From the NCBI GenBank assembly GCA_016710135.1, contig JADJLM010000004.1:124001-188000 (forward strand): 64,000 nucleotides of DNA. The letters run 5' to 3'. Shown piece after piece: positions 1 to 8,473 of this stretch (its first letter is position 1; every line of letters begins with the position of its first letter). A program made the position numbers and the translations under genes. Source of the stretch: Nitrosomonas sp. (GTDB taxonomy: Bacteria > Pseudomonadota > Gammaproteobacteria > Burkholderiales > Nitrosomonadaceae). Below the pieces are notes generated by a model. That model saw only the letters and a list, made by a program, of their open reading frames with translations. It was not told where the DNA came from and ran no database searches.

Positions 1-222
1 GAACCCCATCTCAATCAGACCAAAATCAGCCATCGAGAGCAGCGCCGTTTAATCCAGTTGCTGTATGAGTCTATCGCCGATTATATTGTGCCAGAACGAT
101 CAGGCAGAAGTGAACCCAGAGCAGTGAAACGAAGGCCAAAACCGTATCAGTTATTAACCGCTCCAAGACATGAAATGAAGGTGGCTCTGCATAGGGGAAA
201 ATACCATGCTAAAGCAGCTTAA
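1..222 (+). CDS. IS4-family transposase, C-terminal fragment (runs off the left edge)
   Basis: The frame is open from base 1 to a TAA at 220-222 and gives about 73 residues. The tail contains a KRRPKPYQLLTAPR motif, typical of the C-terminus of IS4-family transposases, where the downstream basic segment follows the DDE core. The catalytic core lies left of the window, so whether the element is intact cannot be judged. The element's right end probably lies shortly after the stop codon (about 225-245), because the sequence then changes to an unrelated, damaged gene. The element seems to have inserted into, and cut off the 5' end of, the cassette gene that follows. The family call rests on recognition of the tail motif. 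Confidence 0.7.
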   Translation, partial: EPHLNQTKISHREQRRLIQLLYESIADYIVPERSGRSEPRAVKRRPKPYQLLTAPRHEMKVALHRGKYHAKAA

Positions 223-1008
223 CTTAGTGCCATTCGGCTCTGACTCAATTAAATATTCCACTCGGCGTGCACATCCACGCAGAAACGTTGCCAAAGGGAA
301 GCTATCTGAAGACGCCACGGAGTTCATCGACATTGAGGTTGCAAATTTTCAATTAGATGTTTCCGATTTACTTACTGTCGAGCAATTGGGAACGGCGGTC
401 CCAGTCTTGCTAATACTGGTCGACATACAGACGGAGCGCGCTTTTTTGTCTGCCTAAACGACTACCTTGAAAAGGTAATAATCCCCGAAGATCCCTCCTT
501 TGAGGCGAAAGACTCAAAAATAATTCAAATTCCACTGCAAAATGAAATAATTCCTCGCGAGGAGAATCTGGTTCCTCTTCGCGCATACGGCAAACGCGCA
601 AAAATGTACGGCGCGTTCACAAAATTCTCATACCAACAAAAAGAGATCCAGCGCGCGAGAGGTCTTGCTCGCGTGAATCACGCGACAACAGAGGATAATG
701 ACATAGACATGCTTAAGGTCTTCGCAGAAAGCTCTCTGCGACAGGACCTCTGGAGAGGGCATGATTTTTGGGAACCCATGGCCTGGAGCCACTCCGAGCT
801 TGAGGATGTTCTGAAGACTATTAATGATGGCATTAACCCGGGAGAGGTAGCAGCCTTCAAACAGTACTGCGATGAATATGTTTGGCATAGGCTCTGCAAC
901 CTTGCAAATATGTACGAGGAATTGGTGCGTGAATGGTTTCTTCCTACGGTTCTCGCTCAACTTACTTCATATCCGAAGCAAGGCGTGGTGCAGAAATCAG
1001 ATGTCTAA
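206..1008 (+). pseudogene. DUF4365-like cassette gene, 5'-truncated and frameshifted
   Basis: Two frames join into one protein if a base is restored in the T-run at 442-447 (six T's; seven are needed). The product then reads ...PVLLILVD...AFFVCLNDYLEKV... and continues to the TAA at 1006-1008. The strand-turn pattern (hydrophobic PVLLILVD, then a probable nuclease-like fold, then an IP..N..P segment) resembles DUF4365 proteins, which often occur in integron cassettes and defence-rich regions. The N-terminal half, where the catalytic residues of that family lie, is missing and was probably removed by the upstream IS4 element. The stop codon sits inside the attC site, as is normal for a cassette gene. 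The family assignment is tentative; the broken state is seen directly. Confidence 0.45.
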
Positions 1009-1119
1009 CTGGCGGTTCAACGCGGACGCCAACACTGGCCATGCCTTCGGCATTTTCATGGCCAGTGTTGGTGCCCTCCGCGCTTCGCGCTCCGGCGCCG
1101 GTTAACCTGGGCGTTAGGC
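1003..1119 (+). other. attC recombination site of an integron gene cassette
   Basis: The left end GTCTAAC (1003-1009) fits the R'' consensus RYYYAAC, and the right end GTTAGGC (1113-1119) fits the core site GTTRRRY. Between them is a near-complete inverted repeat: CCAACACTGGCCATG pairs with CATGGCCAGTGTTGG, and L'/L''-like boxes flank it (CGCGGACGCC and GGCGCCGGTTAACC). The length of about 117 bp is usual for attC. The site follows the stop of one gene and precedes the VOC gene by 14 bases, the normal cassette arrangement. No integrase gene is in the window. Confidence 0.88.
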
Positions 1120-1133
1120 GTCGCATCCCAACC

Positions 1134-1502
1134 ATGACCAATCTTCGCGTCACCGAGATCAAGGCGTTTGTTCCCGCGAAGGACTTCAGTATCTCGAAGA
1201 ACTTCTACAGGGACCTCGGGTTCACGATGGCCTCGGAGGGCGGCGGCGTTGCCTACTTCCACTTCGGCCTTGTCAGCTTCCTACTTCAAGACTTCTGTGC
1301 AGAAGGCCTGGCGGAGAACTTCATGATGCATATCCTGGTCGAGGACGTCGACGCATGGTGGTTGCACGTCCAGGAGAGCGGAGTAGTTGCGAAGTACGGC
1401 GCCAAGGTCACCGAGATCGAAGTCCAGCCTTGGCGGATGAGAGACTTCTGCCTCTCTGACCCGTCAGGTGTTTTGTGGCGAATTGGCCAGAACACTAACT
1501 GA
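1134..1502 (+). CDS. VOC-superfamily (glyoxalase/bleomycin-resistance-like) cassette protein
   Basis: This 122-residue protein starts at the ATG 15 bases after the attC core site. It has a single vicinal-oxygen-chelate fold pattern: an N-terminal AKDFSISKNFYRDLGF helix-strand, a central strand region, and a C-terminal DPSGVLWRIGQ segment typical of glyoxalase/fosfomycin/bleomycin-type proteins. Members of the family either bind metal and open or isomerise small molecules, or sequester antibiotics; the substrate cannot be read from sequence. The gene is visibly richer in G+C than its neighbours, which supports transfer as a cassette. An R''-like GCCTAAC (1529-1535) lies just after the stop. 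Confidence 0.75.
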   Translation: MTNLRVTEIKAFVPAKDFSISKNFYRDLGFTMASEGGGVAYFHFGLVSFLLQDFCAEGLAENFMMHILVEDVDAWWLHVQESGVVAKYGAKVTEIEVQPWRMRDFCLSDPSGVLWRIGQNTN

Positions 1503-1528
1503 GCAGTCTGCTTGGTGAAAACCGCGAC

Positions 1529-1535
1529 GCCTAAC
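1529..1535 (+). other. Orphan attC left end (R''-like GCCTAAC)
   Basis: GCCTAAC fits RYYYAAC and lies 27 bases after the VOC stop codon, where an attC should begin. The following bases do not continue as an attC: there is no L'' box, no inverted repeat and no GTTRRRY before the next gene. The site appears to have been lost by deletion, fusing the VOC cassette to foreign sequence. Confidence 0.4.
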
Positions 1536-1551
1536 CCCAGAAAATACCTTG

Positions 1552-1899
1552 ATGCTGGAGGTGCAGTTTCTATCCTCGTCCTTCCAGACCACGGCTATGG
1601 CTAAAAATCCATCATCATTGTCATTGCTTGCAAGGCTTTGCCTCATCGCAACAAGCGTCACCTTGGCCGTTATTGGCCTGACTGCAGTTGTTACTAGATA
1701 TGCGCCAGAACGATCCACCCGCTTCGGCCTAACTGAGCCACTGTTGGGTTCAGATGCCATCTCATTTGGTATCGTTTGCATTCTTATGGCTTTGATCCCT
1801 CTCTTACCATTTTTCCGCAATAAGCAAAAAGCGACGATGGCAGGGATACTCATCGGTATCTGCTTGATTGCATCGATTTTTTACTTGGCATATACCTAG
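1552..1899 (+). CDS. Small membrane protein of unknown function, probably cassette-borne
   Basis: The protein has about 115 residues from ATG 1552, or 100 residues from the internal ATG 1597 (MAKNPSSLS), which better matches a hydrophobic N-terminus. Three hydrophobic segments are visible: one near LARLCLIATSVTLAVIGLTA, one near AISFGIVCILMALIPLLPFF, and one at the C-terminus near AGILIGICLIASIFYLA. A charged RNKQKA loop separates the last two. This is typical of the short uncharacterised membrane proteins carried by integron cassettes. Six bases after the stop lies an attC-like left end (1905-1923). No function can be assigned. Confidence 0.5.
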   Translation: MLEVQFLSSSFQTTAMAKNPSSLSLLARLCLIATSVTLAVIGLTAVVTRYAPERSTRFGLTEPLLGSDAISFGIVCILMALIPLLPFFRNKQKATMAGILIGICLIASIFYLAYT

Positions 1900-1904
1900 T
1901 TGTA

Positions 1905-1946
1905 CGCTAACAATCCGTTCAAGCGGAATAAAGGAGCCAGAGTAAA
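1905..1946 (+). other. Truncated attC-like site cut by the IS5 element
   Basis: CGCTAACAATCCGTTCAAGCGGA closely resembles the conserved left arm of many attC sites (TAACAATTCGTTCAAGCCGA type). The matching right arm and GTTRRRY core are absent: the sequence passes into the IS5-family element at about 1949, and nothing attC-like is found on the other side at 3473-3564. I read this as an attC whose right half was lost when the element inserted or afterwards. Confidence 0.5.
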
Positions 1947-1948
1947 TA

Positions 1949-3470
1949 GTCGATCCTGAAATATCCACAAGCACTTGATTCTATGCAGCAAAGATCTTTC
2001 TTTTGATGAGCATAACGACCAGGAATGTTAAAATAGCATCCTATTTCTGGTCGAAATGGTGATTAAAAATGCTAAGACATAGCAGTACGATTCATCAACC
2101 GAATTTGTTTGGAACAGATTTGCTGATGCAGTTGGATGTCAATGATCCATTGTTGCAGCTTGCAGACGCGATACCGTGGCAAGAATTTGACGAAGCATTT
2201 TCGATTCACTACACGAAATCGACAGGCGCGCCGAGTAAGCCGATCCGGTTGCTGGTTGGGTTATTGATCTTGAAGCAGTTAGAGAATTTGAGTGACGAAT
2301 CAGTAGTATTGCAGTGGAAGCGCAATCCTTACTACCAGGCTTTTGCGGCATAAAAGAGTTCCAGCAGAAATTGCCGTGTCATAGCACGGAACTGGTGCAT
2401 TTTCGTAAGCGCCTAGGTGTGCCGGGCATGGAGCGGATTTTTCAGATGAGTGTTGGTTTTGCATGGGGAATCGGCACTGGAAGATGTGGTTCATGTTGAC
2501 ACGACAGTGCAAGAGAAGAACATCACATACCCGACTGACAGCAAACTAGCGATCAAGATTATCAATCGCCTCAACAAGATTGCCAAATCCCATGGTATTT
2601 CACAGCGGCGCACTTTCATTAAGCAAGTGAAATCACTGCGCTTGGATATTCGGCACTACCGGCATGTGAAGAAAAGAGCAAAGGCGAAACGCGCGTTGAA
2701 GCGACTCAGAACCATTGCAGGTGTTTTGATGCGGGAGCTCAGGAGAAAATTGCCACAATGCTGCCTATTCGAGCACTACCAAAAGGATTTTCTACTGTAT
2801 GAGCGCGTACTGAAACAGAAAATCAAAGACACGCACAAAATCTATTCCCTGCACGAACCGCAAGTGTACTGTATCGGCAAGGAAAAGACCACAAACAATA
2901 TGAATACGGCAGCAAGGCATCGATAGCCAGCACAGCGAAGGTAACCTGATTGTTGGGGTTGTCAGTCACGAACAAAACTTGCATGACAGCCACACATTAC
3001 CAGAGATATTGCATCATGTTGAGACTTCGCGCGGGAAAGCGGCCAAGCAAGCTGTATGCGACCGTGGCTACCGTGGCAAACGTGAAGTCAATGGAACGCA
3101 AATCGTTCTACCTGGAAGAGCATTAAAACGAGACACACGCTACCAAAGAGACAAGAAGCGGAAACAATGCAGAAGGCGCGCGGCGATTGAACCCATTATC
3201 AGCCACCTGAAATCGGATTATCGAATGGCCAGAAATTACCTGAAAGGCGCCATCGGTGATCACATCAATCTGCTAATGGCTGCTACCGCCTGGAATCTAA
3301 AACAATGGCTATTGGCCATTTTTTGGTTTTTCTTCCCGTGGCGAAAACTGCAGGCTTCGCAAATTCTTTGATGGAAAAAGATCAAATTGCTCGATTTTGT
3401 CTTTATTAACACGCCGCTTTTTGAAACTGCTGATCCATAATAACAATTGATGCAGTTTTTCAGGGTCGAC
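1949..3470 (+). mobile_element. IS5-family insertion sequence, copy 1
   Basis: The ends are imperfect inverted repeats (GTCGATCCTGAAATA left; GTCGACCCTGAAAAA as the complement of the right end), each flanked by TA, the expected target duplication for some IS5 subgroups. A second copy in opposite orientation lies at 37861-39383. The copies appear identical except for three homopolymer differences, all of which damage the transposase frame here: four T's instead of three at 2457-2460, GG instead of GGG at 2881-2882, and AA instead of AAA at 2938-2939. An inverted repeat (CGACCAG at 2016-2022, CTGGTCG at 2047-2053) sits just before the transposase start and could limit translation of read-through transcripts. 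Confidence 0.9.
2069..3371 (+). pseudogene. IS5-family DDE transposase, copy 1 (multiply frameshifted)
   Basis: Read across its breaks this is a transposase of about 430 residues with the three DDE signatures: HVDTTVQEKN, AVCDRGYRGKRE and AAIEPIISHLKSD. The N-terminal part (2069-2353) ends in YYQAFAA and the next part resumes in the -1 frame as FCGIKEFQQ; the same break occurs in copy 2, at GCTTTTG (2339-2345). Three further frame breaks at 2457-2460, 2881 and 2938 are unique to this copy. Unless those are sequence errors, this copy cannot make a functional transposase. Confidence 0.85.
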
Positions 3471-3564
3471 TAATTACTATTTGTATCGAGAATTGGAATT
3501 ACAACATTGCTTGCATGAGTAAGCTTAATAGTCGCTCAATTCCAAATCAAAGATGCTAACCGAG

Positions 3565-4764
3565 TTACGCAAATGTATTGATGATTCCTTGACGCATAGC
3601 GCGCGCGCTTCTATCCAATTCATTGGGTAACCCCTGAATTTTTGTTATCGTCGTGTTATTTACATTGGCTCCTGAAGTATGCGAATCTCGTTGATGATTA
3701 GGATGCTGTTGTGAAGTTTCAGCGCCTACCGTGGTATTCCCTAAAGTAATGCCACTTTCTGCCATCATTTCACGTAATCGAGGTAGGGCAGATTCAATGG
3801 CTTCTCGTACCGCAAGATGAGGAGAAGTAAATTGAGCGGATACTTGGGTCGATTGATCATTGCTGATGTGCAAAATGATCTCTACCGGACCTAGTTCAGC
3901 AGGGTGTAAGTGTAATTCTGCAATTTGATGCTTCTGAGTAGCTAGCCAGGTAATTTGCTGATTGAAATCGTTACCCCATGCTGGTTTGCCAAATTCAGTC
4001 ACAATATTATGCGGATAAGTCGATACGGGAGCTAGGCTAGAAGGTGTTGTTGCTTGGGTTATCAAACCGCCGCCTTGCGCTGCCAGAGAAGAGTCTGGGG
4101 AAATTGGTAAAATTTTGCCGAGATCGGCAAAATTTACCGGATTGATGCCAACTTCTTCGGATGAGGTGTCGTGCGTTAGTAATTGACTGAGCTGATTCAG
4201 CGCAGAATAGGGCGAAGTGCTTATACTCGATGTACCATCGTTTTGATAAGTTTGGGCTTGTGAAAAAGTCGTGTAACTCTGATTGCTGGCTAAATTAGTA
4301 GAGAAGGCTGTCTTTAATTTATCGCCTATTAGGGTTGTCAAGGGCGCGCTAGCACTCTCGATCGCTGTGTCAAGAAGCGGTGTGGTTTGTAAAACATTTC
4401 CTTCTATCGACTTGAGTAGTGACGGATCAATTCGTTCTTGTTCGCCTCCATGGATATTGGAAGAGGTTGCAGTTGAGAAGTTAATAGTCAGATTGTTATT
4501 GGCAGTGCTTGTTTCAGCCATTAGGGAAATAGGTATTTCAGCTGAATTGGTAGCATCAATAAGTAATTCATTCGTAGCCGTTTCAACGCCAATGGTATCA
4601 GTGTGCAGCTCAGTTTTTAGATCTCCTGCCAAGGTTTGTCCCAGTATTTCCTGGAATGAGCTCACGTTAGATTGGTTTAGACCTGCGCTATCGGCAAGTG
4701 ATGAAGTAATATCGGAATTTACAGATGGCAGTGTTGTATCCTGAATGCTTGTGAGATTTAACAT
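3565..4764 (-). CDS. fliK: Flagellar hook-length control protein FliK
   Basis: The protein has 399 residues. The N-terminal 250 are low-complexity, Ser/Thr/Gln/Asn-rich, as usual for the secreted ruler part. The C-terminal Flg_hook domain (about residues 265-350) is clear: ITWLATQKHQIAELHLHPAELGPVEI with the family's HPxELGPVEI signature. FliK measures the hook and switches the flagellar export gate from hook to filament substrates. It is the last gene of a minus-strand run fliF-G-H-I-J-K, 75 bases after fliJ. Downstream, instead of fliL-M-N, there is an IS5 element and cassette remnants, so the flagellar locus ends at a rearranged boundary. Confidence 0.9.
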   Translation of the reverse strand: MLNLTSIQDTTLPSVNSDITSSLADSAGLNQSNVSSFQEILGQTLAGDLKTELHTDTIGVETATNELLIDATNSAEIPISLMAETSTANNNLTINFSTATSSNIHGGEQERIDPSLLKSIEGNVLQTTPLLDTAIESASAPLTTLIGDKLKTAFSTNLASNQSYTTFSQAQTYQNDGTSSISTSPYSALNQLSQLLTHDTSSEEVGINPVNFADLGKILPISPDSSLAAQGGGLITQATTPSSLAPVSTYPHNIVTEFGKPAWGNDFNQQITWLATQKHQIAELHLHPAELGPVEIILHISNDQSTQVSAQFTSPHLAVREAIESALPRLREMMAESGITLGNTTVGAETSQQHPNHQRDSHTSGANVNNTTITKIQGLPNELDRSARAMRQGIINTFA

Positions 4765-4839
4765 GGCTAATAGATGAGTTACTAAAATAATATCTATACT
4801 TATGCAATTGTTATGCCAGGATCAGATTTTTTGCGAGCC

Positions 4840-5286
4840 TTAGCTTTTTATTTTATGTTGTTTGGCGATAGTAACAAACTCATCCATGAGCTTTTGCTCA
4901 TGCTTTTCAAGCTTGACCGCGTGATTATGTTTAATTCTCTGCAGCAGCGTATTATAGGATTTTAGTTTACGCCGAGACTCTTGATACTCTGTTTTGACAA
5001 TTTCTGTTTCTTTTTGCGCATTGATTGTTACTTTGCGTTGCTCGACGATTGCAGCATCAAGTTTGCCAATAAACGCAAGATAGTTCGTCCACTCAATCGA
5101 ATTCATTCCAGTGTTCTTTGTATTGACAAAATGAGCTTGATAATTTCGTCGGTAGTCAATTAATAGATTAAGTTTTCGCTCAGCTTCTTGTTGCCTGGAG
5201 TTAAGAAATCCAAGCCGTTTTGCTGAAGCATCCATTTTTTGTTGCGCAAACTCGACAAGTGCTTTAAGAGATTGAGTAGTTGCCAT
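4840..5286 (-). CDS. fliJ: Flagellar export chaperone FliJ
   Basis: This protein of about 148 residues is almost entirely coiled coil: Gln/Glu/Lys-rich, with no membrane segment. It lies between fliI and fliK, and both length and position match FliJ, the stalk that couples the FliI ATPase to the export gate and cycles chaperones. The start at ATG 5286 (MATTQSLKALVEF) gives the usual FliJ beginning; an in-frame TTG at 5301 would add five residues. Sequence conservation in the family is poor, so context carries much of the call. Confidence 0.82.
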   Translation of the reverse strand: MATTQSLKALVEFAQQKMDASAKRLGFLNSRQQEAERKLNLLIDYRRNYQAHFVNTKNTGMNSIEWTNYLAFIGKLDAAIVEQRKVTINAQKETEIVKTEYQESRRKLKSYNTLLQRIKHNHAVKLEKHEQKLMDEFVTIAKQHKIKS

Positions 5287-5323
5287 TCCATTAGTTTGCA
5301 ATGAGTAATGATTCGAAAGCTAG

Positions 5324-6721
5324 CTACCGAAGTGTGAGCAGCTTAGATAATTTCTGGAGACTTTCTGTAAAGTTTTCTTGTTCAAAAATACCTTGCTGAA
5401 GGAAGGACTCTAGTGCCGGATAAATTTTTATCGCTAAGTCAAGCTCTGGATCGCTCCCTGGAACATAGGCACCGACACTAATCAAATCGTGGCTGCGATG
5501 GTAACGCGAATAAAGATTCTTGAAACGTCGGGTCCATTCTAATTGCTCCTGTGAAACTAAATGAGGCATGACGCGACTGATCGATGATTCGATATCGATC
5601 GCCGGATAATGGCCAGAATCTGCTAGCCGCCTTGAAAGAACAATATGTCCATCGAGGATAGCACGAGCATTATCTGCGATCGGATCATTGGGATCATCAT
5701 TTTCTGATAGAACGGTATAAAACGCAGTAATTGATCCACTGCCTTGCCTACCATTTCCCGCACGCTCGACCAATTGCGGTAAGCGTGCAAATACGGACGG
5801 GGGATAGCCCTTGGTTGCAGGAGGCTCACCGACCGCTAAAGCAATTTCTCGCTGCGCCATAGCAAACCGAGTCAGAGAATCCATGATGAGTAGCACATTT
5901 TTTCCTTCATCACGGAAAAACTCAGCAATAGCAGTAGCATAAGCGGCGCCTTGCAAGCGCATGAGTGGTGAAGTATCAGCGGGTGCGGCGATAACAACTG
6001 AACGAGCGAGCCCTTCTTGCCCAAGAATGTTTTCAATAAACTCTTTTACTTCTCGACCTCTCTCGCCAATCAGAGCAACTACAATCACATCAGCTTTGGT
6101 GTATCGTGCCATCATCCCGAGCAAAACACTTTTACCGACGCCGCTGCCAGCAAAGAGCCCCATTCTTTGACCACGACCCACACTGAGTAAAGTATTAATG
6201 GCGCGAATGCCTACATCGAGCTGCATGTCAATTGGCGCTCGCTCTAGGGGGTTGAATGGTCTGCTATATAAAGGGACTGTTTGCTCTGTATGGATAACGC
6301 CTAATTGATCAAGCGGCTCTCCAGCACCACTGAGCACTCTCCCGAGCAATTCATACCCGACATTGATTTGCTTCGTACGGTCGGCTGCCCGTCTTCTTGG
6401 TTGCCAGTTTTTGCCAATTTTAGGGTAATCATTCGAGTATTCGGTGGGAATTACTTTTGCTCCAGGAACCAGCCCATAAACATCACTCGAAGGCATTAAA
6501 AAGAGGCGATCACCAGAAAATCCAACAACTTCAGCAGAGACGGTATGGCCGTTAGGAAGGAAAACGGTACAAGTACTGCCAACAGCAAGCCTCAACCCTA
6601 CCGCTTCCATTACTAAACCGGCCACACGAGTCAGTGTGCCGCTAATAATGAGTGAATTTGAGTGATTGACAATTTGTTTGCAGCTGTTCAGAAAACTTCG
6701 CCATGAGGAACAATGATCCAT
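5324..6721 (-). CDS. fliI: Flagellum-specific ATPase FliI
   Basis: This 465-residue F1-beta-like ATPase energises the flagellar type III export apparatus at the cytoplasmic face of the basal body. Walker A is GSGVGKS (about residue 190), Walker B is VLLIMDSLTRFAMAQRE, and the substrate-linked GEPPATKGYPPSVFA segment follows. The N-terminal region carries the usual beta-barrel (GTVRVFLPNGH-like) domain. The start ATG lies 7 bases after the fliH stop, indicating co-translation. The full domain is intact. Confidence 0.95.
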   Translation of the reverse strand: MDHCSSWRSFLNSCKQIVNHSNSLIISGTLTRVAGLVMEAVGLRLAVGSTCTVFLPNGHTVSAEVVGFSGDRLFLMPSSDVYGLVPGAKVIPTEYSNDYPKIGKNWQPRRRAADRTKQINVGYELLGRVLSGAGEPLDQLGVIHTEQTVPLYSRPFNPLERAPIDMQLDVGIRAINTLLSVGRGQRMGLFAGSGVGKSVLLGMMARYTKADVIVVALIGERGREVKEFIENILGQEGLARSVVIAAPADTSPLMRLQGAAYATAIAEFFRDEGKNVLLIMDSLTRFAMAQREIALAVGEPPATKGYPPSVFARLPQLVERAGNGRQGSGSITAFYTVLSENDDPNDPIADNARAILDGHIVLSRRLADSGHYPAIDIESSISRVMPHLVSQEQLEWTRRFKNLYSRYHRSHDLISVGAYVPGSDPELDLAIKIYPALESFLQQGIFEQENFTESLQKLSKLLTLR

Positions 6722-6728
6722 GTTTGGG

Positions 6729-7394
6729 TTAATTCGGCTGATGATTTTCTAGTAAAACTTTTGATAAAACTGTTTTCCAGCGTGAGGCGAGTGTAGCGTC
6801 TATCTCGCAACCCCCTGCTTCTACCTTACATCCACCTCTTTCTATTAGATTGTGCTCGTAAATTTTCCACTTTGAATGCGATAGCTGATTCTCTAGTTGG
6901 ATACGAACTTGCGCCGCATCTTCAGGATGCAGCGTGATATGAAGTGGTTGTGTGACAGATGGTAAGTACTGAATGGCTTCTTGAATAACTGGGATGATTA
7001 ATTCAGGTTTTAATTCAAGTGATTGGGTAACAATTTTTCTCGCAAATTCGATAGCGAGTTCGAGAAGCTCTTGCGCAATGGTTTGATCAATGTGTTGGAG
7101 TTCTTCCTCAAATTTAACCATCAAAGCATGGAGATGCTGAAGGATGGTTTCCATTTCTATAGTCGCGTTTTGCTTCCCTTCCTGGTAGCCTACCTGATAA
7201 CCTTCATTCTTTGCTTGTTGATAAATCGCTTCGATTTGTTCTGCGGTAGGAAGTGAAATGGATTCATTTGCAGCTTGGCTGATACTTTCATCCAATGGCG
7301 TTGTGTTGTTTACTAAATTTGTTTCAAATGAACCTAGCTCCCATTTTTGATAGGACGAGAGCTGTTTTTTGGGAATGACTGACGGGGAATTCAT
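6729..7394 (-). CDS. fliH: Flagellar assembly protein FliH
   Basis: This 221-residue protein lies between fliG and fliI. It is the peripheral stator and negative regulator of the FliI ATPase. The N-terminal part is variable. The region around residues 65-110 has glycine/Glu-rich helical repeats (YQQAKNEGYQVGYQEGKQ), which match the A/GxxxG-type repeats of FliH, and the C-terminal half is the V-ATPase subunit E-like domain (LLELAIEFARKIV...). No signal peptide or membrane segment is present. An 81-base gap separates it from fliG. Confidence 0.88.
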   Translation of the reverse strand: MNSPSVIPKKQLSSYQKWELGSFETNLVNNTTPLDESISQAANESISLPTAEQIEAIYQQAKNEGYQVGYQEGKQNATIEMETILQHLHALMVKFEEELQHIDQTIAQELLELAIEFARKIVTQSLELKPELIIPVIQEAIQYLPSVTQPLHITLHPEDAAQVRIQLENQLSHSKWKIYEHNLIERGGCKVEAGGCEIDATLASRWKTVLSKVLLENHQPN

Positions 7395-7475
7395 TTGTAT
7401 GTTTTATCCAATATTCGATATGAATAAGAAGTGTAGAATCATGATGCCTAAAATCGAATGTTCGCGTTAACGATG

Positions 7476-8473
7476 TTATACAAAACCTTCGCCACCTTTT
7501 CCTCCAAGCGCTACTTTCCCATCATCTGCTAGTTGCCGAAGTGTTTTCAACATTTGCTTCTGTGCCGCCTCAACTTCTGAAACGCGGACCGGACCTTTGA
7601 TTTCAAGATCCTCGCGTAACATTTCTGCTGCCCGCTGAGACATGTTTTTAAAAATCTTATTACGTAATTCTTCTTTTGCGCCTTTGAGAGCAATGATCAG
7701 TGAATCGGACTGAACTTCTCTGAGCAATAGTTGAATACCCTGATCATCAACCGTTAGTAAATCATCAAATACAAACATCTCATCCATGATTTTTTGTGCG
7801 ATACCCTCATCATATTGTGTGATGTGTTCAATGATATTGCCCTCAAGTGAACTAGGAATGAAATTTAGCATTTCAGCCGTCGTACGTATCCCGCCTTTGG
7901 GTGTCTTTTAATATTGTCACTCCCCGATAACAATTTGTTTAATACGCTATTCAATTCGCGGAGTGCGGTAGGTTGAATGCTGTCAAGAGTTGTGATACGA
8001 AGGATGACATCATTACGCAATCTTTCAGTAAGTAATGCCAGAATCGCACTGGCTTGATCTCTTTCAAGATGGACTAGTATGGTTGCAATGATCTGTGGGT
8101 GCTCATTTTTGATTAATTCAGCTACCGCGGCTGTATCCATCCATTTTAAGTTCTCTATGCCACTGGTATCGTTTCCTCTTTCCATCATCCGATCCAGCAA
8201 GTTAGCTGCTTTTTCTTCGCCCAAAGCACGAATGAGAACTTTGCGAATGTATTCCAGCGAATTTTGACCAAGCGAAGTTCTATCACTTGCTAATGTACAG
8301 AATTCGTGCACGACGGCCTCAATCTTGTCGCGTTTAACATTATTTAAGCTTGACATGGCTTCGCTCAGTCTTTGTACTTCCTTCGGTCCAAGATATTTGA
8401 AAACTTCAGCTGCTTCTTCTTCTCCTAATGACATCAGAAGAATAGCGCTTTTAAGAATTCCATCATCGCTCAT
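7476..8473 (-). CDS. fliG: Flagellar motor switch protein FliG (frame broken by one base)
   Basis: Two frames make one FliG of about 331 residues when one base is restored in the short T-run at 7906-7909 (A-run on the coding strand): the reading then passes SDNIKKTPKGGIRTTAEMLNF without a gap. The N-terminal part has the FliG-N/M domains (ILLMSLGEEEAAEVFKYLG; EHPQIIATILVHL, the EHPQ motif), and the C-terminal part has FliG-C with the charged MotA-contacting helix. The protein links the MS ring to the C ring and generates torque. Its start overlaps the fliF end by 11 bases. The break is probably a sequence error; if real, motility would be lost. Confidence 0.9.

Noticed and set aside
933..1502. 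Long frame starting inside the attC region for the VOC gene
   Set aside because: Its first 67 codons run through the previous gene and the attC; the ATG at 1134 gives the normal VOC start.
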